A DNA stretch of 64,000 nt from an uncultured Caulobacterales bacterium (GTDB lineage: Bacteria > Pseudomonadota > Alphaproteobacteria > Caulobacterales > Caulobacteraceae), in contig CAILTK010000072.1 in the NCBI GenBank assembly GCA_903837135.1, forward strand, positions 1 to 64,000, written 5' to 3'. Positions 59,505 through 64,000 of the stretch are shown here, one piece after another. The notes beneath the pieces were generated by a model. That model saw only the letters and a list, made by a program, of their open reading frames with translations, made no database searches and was not told the origin of the DNA. The position numbers and the translations under genes were made by a program. Numbering within the stretch: the first letter of the stretch is position 1; each line of letters begins with the position of its first letter.

Positions 59505-61093
59505 GCGAGCATCCGCTGCTGAGAAAAACCGGTCGCTGGCTCACCCTGGGGCTGGCGCTCGGCGCCGGTCTGTCCGCAGCCGCGGCGCATCCGCCGTTCG
59601 GCCTGCTCCCGGGCCTTCTGGGTTTCGGCCTGCTTCTGCATCTGCTCGACCGCGCCGATCCCGCAAAGCCGCTGAGGTCGGCGTTCTGGCGCGGCTGGCT
59701 GGCTGGATCGGCCTATTTCCTGGTCTCGACCTGGTGGGTCGGCGAGGCCTTCCTGGTCGATGTCGCCGAGCACGGCTGGCAGGCGCCCTTCGCCATCGGC
59801 TTCCTGGCCTGCGGGCTCGGCCTGCTGTGGGGCGCGGCGGGGCTGACCTACCGGCTGATCGCCCCCCGCCACGCCGGCCGGGTGCTGACCTTCGCCGCCG
59901 TGTTCGCGGTGTTCGAGTGGCTGCGCGGCCATATGCTGAGCGGCTTCCCGTGGGACCTGCCGGGCGAGGCCTGGCGCGCCGGCGGCTGGGTCAGCCAGGC
60001 GGCGTCGGTGTTCGGCGCCTATGGCCTGAGCCTGATCACCCTGGCCATGGCCGCCGCGGCCGGGATCTGGGGCGGGTCCGACAGCCGTCGCGCCAAGGCG
60101 GCCGCGAGCGGTCTGGCGATTCTGGCGCTGGTGGTCCTTGGCGGCGGCGGCGCGCTGAGGCTCGCCGCCCCGACGCGGTTCACGCCGGTGCGCGTGCGTG
60201 TGGTTCAGGCGGATATCGAACAGGCCGACAAGTGGACGCCCGAGGCCTTCCGCTCGATCTTCGACGCCTACACCGGCCTGACCGCCCAGCCACCGGCCAC
60301 CGGCGGTGTTCCGCAGGTGGTGCTGTGGCCCGAGGGCGCGATTCCGGCCGACAGCGCGGTCTTCCTGGCCGAGGGGACCTGGACCCACGACGCTCTGATG
60401 GCGGCGCTGAAGCCGGGGCAGATCCTGATCATGGGCGCCGCGCGCTCCGATGGAGTCGGTGCGGACCAGCGCTTCTTCAACGCCGCCCTGGCCCTACGGC
60501 GCGACGCGGGCGGGCTGACGCCGCTGGCGATCTACGACAAGCACCATCTGGTGCCGTTCGGCGAATACATGCCGATGGACAGCCTGATGGGCGCGATCGG
60601 CTTCAAGGCCCTGGTGCACGTGGGCGACGGCTTCACCGCCGGTCCCAGGCCCGCGCCGATCCTCCCGCCCGGCCTGCCGGCGCTGCAGGTGCTGATCTGC
60701 TACGAGAGCCTGTTCCCGGCCTTCGTCGCCGGCGACAAGCCGCGGCCCGCCTGGATCGCCAACCTGTCGAACGACGCCTGGTTCGGAAAGACCTCGGGCC
60801 CCTGGCAGCACCTGAACCTGGCCAGCTACCGCGCCATCGAGGAGGGGCTGCCGATGGTGCGTGCGACGCCGACCGGGGTGTCGGCGATGATCGACGCCTA
60901 TGGCCGGCCCCTGCGGCGCCTGGGCCAGGGCGCCCGCGGCGTGATCGACGCCGACCTGCCCACCGCCATCGCCTCCCCGCCCTATCGCACCCTGCGCGAC
61001 TGGCCGTTCTGGATCGCCGTCGGGCTGATCCTGGCCGGCTCGACGCGGTGGGTGAGGCTCAGTCCAGCGCCCGCGCCTCTTCGGGCAGCATGA
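59501..61093 (+). CDS. lnt: Apolipoprotein N-acyltransferase
   Basis: Inner-membrane enzyme that adds the third acyl chain to lipoproteins. The 530-residue product has about seven or eight helices (residues 10-210) before the nitrilase-type domain. The catalytic triad fits E278 (W-P-E-G-A), K347 ([12 protein letters not shown]) and C400 (I-C-Y-E-S), and [10 protein letters not shown] is present. GTG 59501 overlaps the corC-like stop; the ORF could only be longer through the neighbour. Its last 35 bases overlap the end of the facing Trm112-like gene. Confidence 0.95.
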   Translation: MSEHPLLRKTGRWLTLGLALGAGLSAAAAHPPFGLLPGLLGFGLLLHLLDRADPAKPLRSAFWRGWLAGSAYFLVSTWWVGEAFLVDVAEHGWQAPFAIGFLACGLGLLWGAAGLTYRLIAPRHAGRVLTFAAVFAVFEWLRGHMLSGFPWDLPGEAWRAGGWVSQAASVFGAYGLSLITLAMAAAAGIWGGSDSRRAKAAASGLAILALVVLGGGGALRLAAPTRFTPVRVRVVQADIEQADKWTPEAFRSIFDAYTGLTAQPPATGGVPQVVLWPEGAIPADSAVFLAEGTWTHDALMAALKPGQILIMGAARSDGVGADQRFFNAALALRRDAGGLTPLAIYDKHHLVPFGEYMPMDSLMGAIGFKALVHVGDGFTAGPRPAPILPPGLPALQVLICYESLFPAFVAGDKPRPAWIANLSNDAWFGKTSGPWQHLNLASYRAIEEGLPMVRATPTGVSAMIDAYGRPLRRLGQGARGVIDADLPTAIASPPYRTLRDWPFWIAVGLILAGSTRWVRLSPAPAPLRAA

Positions 61094-61280
61094 TCGGGGC
61101 GCCGTTGCGGATCGGATAGGCGAGGCCGGCGCCGCGGCTGATCAGCTCCTGGCGCTCGCGGTCGTACTCGAGCGCGCCGTGGGTGATCGGGCAGACCAGC
61201 ACTTCCAACAGGCGCGGATCGACCGCCTGATCGAAATGGGCGTCGAAATCGAAATCGTCAGCGGGGGGCTTGTCGCTCAT
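61059..61280 (-). CDS. Trm112-family small protein
   Basis: A 73-residue protein with the Trm112/YcaR core ([14 protein letters not shown] near residue 24, then [14 protein letters not shown]). Only one of the usual zinc cysteines (C29) remains and the C-terminal pair is absent, as in other zinc-less bacterial forms. Function in bacteria is unclear; eukaryotic Trm112 stabilises methyltransferases. It begins a minus-strand run and overlaps lnt at its 3' end. Confidence 0.85.
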   Translation of the reverse strand: MSDKPPADDFDFDAHFDQAVDPRLLEVLVCPITHGALEYDRERQELISRGAGLAYPIRNGAPIMLPEEARALD

Positions 61281-61312
61281 GGGACACTCTTAACCCAACG
61301 ACAGAGGCCCAG

Positions 61313-61978
61313 CTACTGCAGCGGGCGGGGCGAGCGGTCGTCGTCCTCGTCACGGCGGCCGGCCTCGTCGATCTGCAGCAGAGCACTGAGCGCGGTCATC
61401 CGGTCCGTCAGGGTGCGCGCCTCGACCAGCGCCTGCTTCTCGGCCACTTCGAACGGCAGGGCCATGCACAGGCTGGTGATCAGGGCGTCGGCGGGCGCCT
61501 CGCGCGCGGCCTCCCATTCGATGTCCATTCCGCGACGATGCAGAAAAGCCTTCAGCGACTCCAGCAGGAGGTCGCGCTCGAACGGAATGTCCTCGGGCGG
61601 CTGCAGGTCGACGGCGTAAAGGTCGTAGTCGGCGCGCACCTGCCGATAGGGCGCGGGCGAGGACAGCTCCTGGCCCAGGGTGAAGCGGCACACGCCCGAC
61701 AGGGTGATCAGATAGCGGCCGTCCTGGGTCTCGGCGAAGCTGGTCACCCGCCCGGCGCAGCCGACCCGGGCCAGCGGCGGATGGGCGCGGTCGCCCCCCA
61801 GGGTCTGCACCATGCCGATGATCCGGTCGCCCGCCATGACGTCGTCGATCATGTTGAGATAGCGCGGCTCGAAGATGTTGAGCGGCAGCCGGCCCCTCGG
61901 CAGCAGAACCGCGGCGTCCAGCGGGAACACCGGGATCAGCTGCGGCAGCTCGTCGGTGCGGATGTAGCCCTGAGCCAC
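61313..61978 (-). CDS. LON-substrate-binding-domain protein
   Basis: A 221-residue stand-alone LON N-terminal domain protein with I-P-V-F-P-L-D-A-A-V-L-L-P near residue 14, L-P-L-N-I-F-E-P-R-Y-L near 32 and G-R-V-T-S-F near 74. There is no ATPase or protease part. Such proteins may deliver substrates or bind misfolded protein, but the role is unproven. The C-terminus is acidic/basic (D-E-D-D-D-R-S-P-R). It is 11 bases downstream of the thioredoxin-domain gene on the same strand. Confidence 0.85.
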   Translation of the reverse strand: MAQGYIRTDELPQLIPVFPLDAAVLLPRGRLPLNIFEPRYLNMIDDVMAGDRIIGMVQTLGGDRAHPPLARVGCAGRVTSFAETQDGRYLITLSGVCRFTLGQELSSPAPYRQVRADYDLYAVDLQPPEDIPFERDLLLESLKAFLHRRGMDIEWEAAREAPADALITSLCMALPFEVAEKQALVEARTLTDRMTALSALLQIDEAGRRDEDDDRSPRPLQ

Positions 61979-61989
61979 GGAACCGGCCC

Positions 61990-62910
61990 TTATGCGAACA
62001 GCAGCGAGGATAACCTGCGGCGACCGTTGCGCGCCACCTCTGATCCGGGGCCCGCGGCCTCGAGCACGATCAGCAACTGCTTGCGGGCCGCCTCGTCGTT
62101 CCAGGCCCGGTCGCGCTCGATGATGGTGAGGAGGTGGTCGACGGCGCCCTGCAGGTCGCCGCGGCCGGCGAGCCGTTTGGCGAGTTCGAGCCGGGCCTCG
62201 TGGTCGTCGGGGTCGGCGGCGAGACGGGCGGTGAGCGGAGCCGTATCCCCCTCGGCCTGCTCGGCAAGCTTAAGGGCCGCGCGCACTGCGGAAAGGTCGG
62301 GGTCCTTGGCGTCGGCCGGGGCCATGGCCGCCACCTCGCGGGCGCGCTCGGCGTCGCCGCCGTTGAGGTAGCAGCGGGCCAGGCCGGCGATGGCCTTCAC
62401 GTTCTCGGGCTCGAGCTGCAGGGCCTGGGCGTAGGCCTGGGCCGCGCCGCCGGTGTCGCCGGCGGCCAGGGTCTCGGCCGCCAGCGCCAGCAGGCCGTCG
62501 AGGTCGCTGGGGCCGGCCGGACCGGCGAGCTCGTCGATGAAGGCCTTCACCTGGCTGTCAGGCAGGGCGCCCTGGAAGCCCTGGAACGCCTTGCCCTGGT
62601 CGACCACGAACACCGCCGGGATCGACTGCACGCGGAATTGCTGGGCGATGCCCGGGTTCTCGTCGATGTTGACCTTGGCCAGCCGCACCGCGCCCTTGCG
62701 GGCGGTCACGGCCTTCTCCAGCGACGGCGTCAGCTGACGGCACGGGCCGCACCAGGGGGCCCACAGGTCGATCACGACCGGCCGGGCCTGGCTCTCCTCA
62801 ATCACCTCTTTCATGAACGAGGCGTCGGTCACGTCCACGATGTCGCCCGGCGCGCCGGCCGGGGCCTTGTCGGCGGGTTTGGGGGTGGGCGTCAGGCCGA
62901 TCAGCGCCAT
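61990..62910 (-). CDS. cnoX: Thioredoxin-TPR chaperedoxin (CnoX/YbbN-like)
   Basis: A 306-residue protein with a thioredoxin domain (about 25-130) and TPR-like repeats (about 140-290). The W-C-G-P-C motif (C54, C57) is intact, so it should be redox-active, unlike E. coli CnoX, which has lost it. Caulobacter CnoX keeps oxidoreductase activity, so this belongs to that type. It holds client proteins under oxidising stress and passes them to chaperonin. It begins at ATG 62910 and the LON-domain protein follows, consistent with a protein-quality role. Confidence 0.9.
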   Translation of the reverse strand: MALIGLTPTPKPADKAPAGAPGDIVDVTDASFMKEVIEESQARPVVIDLWAPWCGPCRQLTPSLEKAVTARKGAVRLAKVNIDENPGIAQQFRVQSIPAVFVVDQGKAFQGFQGALPDSQVKAFIDELAGPAGPSDLDGLLALAAETLAAGDTGGAAQAYAQALQLEPENVKAIAGLARCYLNGGDAERAREVAAMAPADAKDPDLSAVRAALKLAEQAEGDTAPLTARLAADPDDHEARLELAKRLAGRGDLQGAVDHLLTIIERDRAWNDEAARKQLLIVLEAAGPGSEVARNGRRRLSSLLFA

Positions 62911-62971
62911 GGAGTCCTCCGTTGCAGGCCCTAGATGGTCGCGCCGGGCGGCCGCTGCAATCCGCTAACGC

Positions 62972-63469
62972 TCAGTCGGTGGTGAAGTCGATCACCAGCG
63001 GCTCAACGCCGAGCGCGGCGAGGAAGGCCAGGAAACCCTCGCGAGGGACGGCGGTGGTAGCGTCGTTCGACAGCGGATGGAAGTTGAGCGTCTCGTGCGC
63101 GATCAGCGCCGCGTCGAGCACGAAGCGGACCTTATGCTCGGGGTCGTTGATCAGGGCGAAGGCGGTGACCGAGCCCGGGGTCACGCCGAGGGCCTCGTAA
63201 AGCCGCTCGGGTGAGCCGAACGACAACCGGGCCGAGCCGATCCGCGCCGGAAGGGACTTCAGGTCGATGCGGGTCTCGCCGAGGGCCGAGACCAGCCAGA
63301 GCTGGCCCTTGGCGTCCTTCAGGAACAGGTTCTTGGTGTGGCCGCCCGGCAGGGCCGCCTTGATCTCGTGGCCCTCGTCGACCCGGAACACCCGGGCGTG
63401 CCGATGGGTCCGGTGCGCGATCCCGTGCGCGTCGAGGAAAGCGAACAGGTCGGCTTCGGTCGCGGGCAT
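62972..63469 (-). CDS. Prolyl-tRNA editing protein (ProX/PrdX, YbaK-like)
   Basis: A 165-residue trans-editing deacylase that clears mischarged tRNA-Pro, probably Ala-tRNA-Pro. Family marks are H-x-A-x-V-F-like R-H-A-R-V-F, the catalytic K in [20 protein letters not shown] near residue 105 and F-H-P-L-S-N-D near 135. The last is typical of the PrdX/ProXp-ala group, not YbaK. Start ATG 63469 sits one base past the HIT-gene stop. Confidence 0.87.
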   Translation of the reverse strand: MPATEADLFAFLDAHGIAHRTHRHARVFRVDEGHEIKAALPGGHTKNLFLKDAKGQLWLVSALGETRIDLKSLPARIGSARLSFGSPERLYEALGVTPGSVTAFALINDPEHKVRFVLDAALIAHETLNFHPLSNDATTAVPREGFLAFLAALGVEPLVIDFTTD

Positions 63470-63470
63470 T

Positions 63471-63896
63471 CTACAGCCTCAGCGCGTCCCGGACCGCACT
63501 CAGGGCCAGCATCAGCGCGGTATCCGAATAGGGCTGCGGCGATCCGACGCCCCACACCGGCGCGGGCCAGGCGGCGTCGTCGCTGCGGCGGCCGATCACG
63601 TGCACGTGCAGCTGAGGGGTCATATTGCCGAGGGCGGCGACGTTGAGCTTGGTCACCGGACGCAGCAGGGCCTCGCCCAGCGCGCGTACCGCGCCCATGG
63701 CCAGCACCTGCTCGTCCATCAGCCGGGCGCGATCGGCCGCCTCGAGATGGTCGAGGTCCGACACGCCCGGCCGCCGCGGGACCAGGATCAGCCACGGGAA
63801 GCGGGCGTCAGCCTGCAGCCGCACGGAACAGAGCGCGAGCTCGCCCACCGCGACCGAGGTCGGCTCGAAATCCGCGTGCAGCGTGAACCCGTTCAC
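63471..63896 (-). CDS. HIT-domain protein
   Basis: A 141-residue histidine-triad family protein with [10 protein letters not shown] at residues 96-105. The first His of the usual H-x-H-x-H-x-x triad is Gln here, while the middle, catalytic His and the third remain; this form is common in proteobacterial HIT proteins. Such proteins hydrolyse nucleotide phosphoramidates or diadenosine phosphates. GTG 63896 is the only start before the preceding gene, four bases after its stop. PrdX follows directly. Confidence 0.85.
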   Translation of the reverse strand: MNGFTLHADFEPTSVAVGELALCSVRLQADARFPWLILVPRRPGVSDLDHLEAADRARLMDEQVLAMGAVRALGEALLRPVTKLNVAALGNMTPQLHVHVIGRRSDDAAWPAPVWGVGSPQPYSDTALMLALSAVRDALRL

Positions 63897-63900
63897 CGGC

Positions 63901-64000
63901 TCACGACACGCGGCGGGGGATGGCGGCCCAGTAGTCGAAGTCGAGCAGGACCTCGGGCGGGAACCCGCCCTTGTCGTCCTTGTCGGGGAAATCCGTGCAC
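63901..64000 (-). CDS. Partial ORF, C-terminus only, cut by the right edge
   Basis: A minus-strand frame from the right edge ends in TGA at 63903-63901 after 32 codons, giving a C-terminus rich in Asp and Pro with D-F-D-Y-W-A-A-I-P-R-R-V-S at the end. It is just four bases before the HIT start on the same strand. The fragment is too short to identify. Confidence 0.6.
   Translation of the reverse strand, partial: CTDFPDKDDKGGFPPEVLLDFDYWAAIPRRVS

Noticed and set aside
61059-61093. Mis-called end of lnt or of the Trm112-like gene because of their 35-base overlap
   Set aside because: Both frames keep their family-typical C-termini, so the convergent overlap seems real.
1-64000. CRISPR array
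   Set aside because: No series of identical short repeats with regular spacers was seen. The repeated palindromes are scattered single or paired copies.
1-64000. Complete insertion sequence or prophage
   Set aside because: No transposase, integrase domain or phage structural gene is visible inside the window. Only the left-edge ORF hints at a mobile element outside.

Overview
The window is a G+C-rich alphaproteobacterial chromosome segment. It most resembles the Caulobacter/Phenylobacterium group. This rests on an alphaproteobacterial RpoH behind an RpoH-type promoter, a plant/alpha-type GshA, the miaB-phoH-ybeY-corC-lnt block, a TonB-dependent receptor, and several alphaproteobacterial palindromic repeat families. 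The placement is my inference from protein appearance, not from a search. Genes are dense: no stretch longer than 300 bases lacks a gene.

Layout. The left edge holds a low-G+C ORF tail of possible mobile-element origin abutting the 3' end of tRNA-Arg(ACG). Then come ggt, hisI with a coupled RluA-family pseudouridine synthase, rpoH, and a four-gene branched-chain 2-oxoacid dehydrogenase operon (E1 alpha, E1 beta, E2, E3; 5.0-10.6 kb). At 10.7-13.2 kb lie a YcbB-type L,D-transpeptidase and a YcbK-type M15 peptidase. A racemase/PLP-lyase pair, a zinc alcohol dehydrogenase, a PEBP protein, an aldo/keto reductase, an S1/P1 nuclease, a CCA-adding enzyme and an exported beta-carbonic anhydrase fill 13.4-21.3 kb. 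A DJ-1/PfpI-family protein and an FAD-linked 2-hydroxyacid dehydrogenase follow at 21.4-23.5 kb. An iron cluster (bfr, bfd, Fur-like box, PepSY reductase-like protein) lies at 23.6-25.7 kb, followed by uppP and tldD. A TonB receptor faces a POT peptide transporter tail to tail at 28.8-32.7 kb. Next are gshA-DUF3806-DUF72, a dienoyl-CoA-reductase-like SDR divergent from an enoyl-CoA hydratase, nadE, and a phosphatase gene broken by an in-frame amber codon. A sulfite-oxidase-like molybdoenzyme with its cytochrome b partner, an alpha-2-macroglobulin/PbpC pair, a Kdo-hydroxylase-like gene with an M28 peptidase, thiE and an amidohydrolase lead to the miaB-phoH-ybeY-corC-lnt operon (55.6-61.1 kb). 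The right edge carries a minus-strand run of small housekeeping genes (Trm112-like, LON-like, CnoX-like, PrdX-like, HIT) and a truncated ORF.

The envelope is the most repeated theme: L,D-transpeptidase, YcbK, UppP, PbpC/A2M, Lnt and the Kdo hydroxylase. Redox and thiol metabolism (ggt, gshA, CnoX) and iron storage also recur.

The most unusual feature is a set of palindromic, REP-like elements found both between genes and in frame inside genes. One forms a roughly 44-residue insertion in the conserved RNase YbeY. Two others form the linkers between domains of the BCKDH E2 subunit. This recalls the Rickettsia palindromic elements that colonise coding sequences. I regard it as the best candidate here for something under-described.
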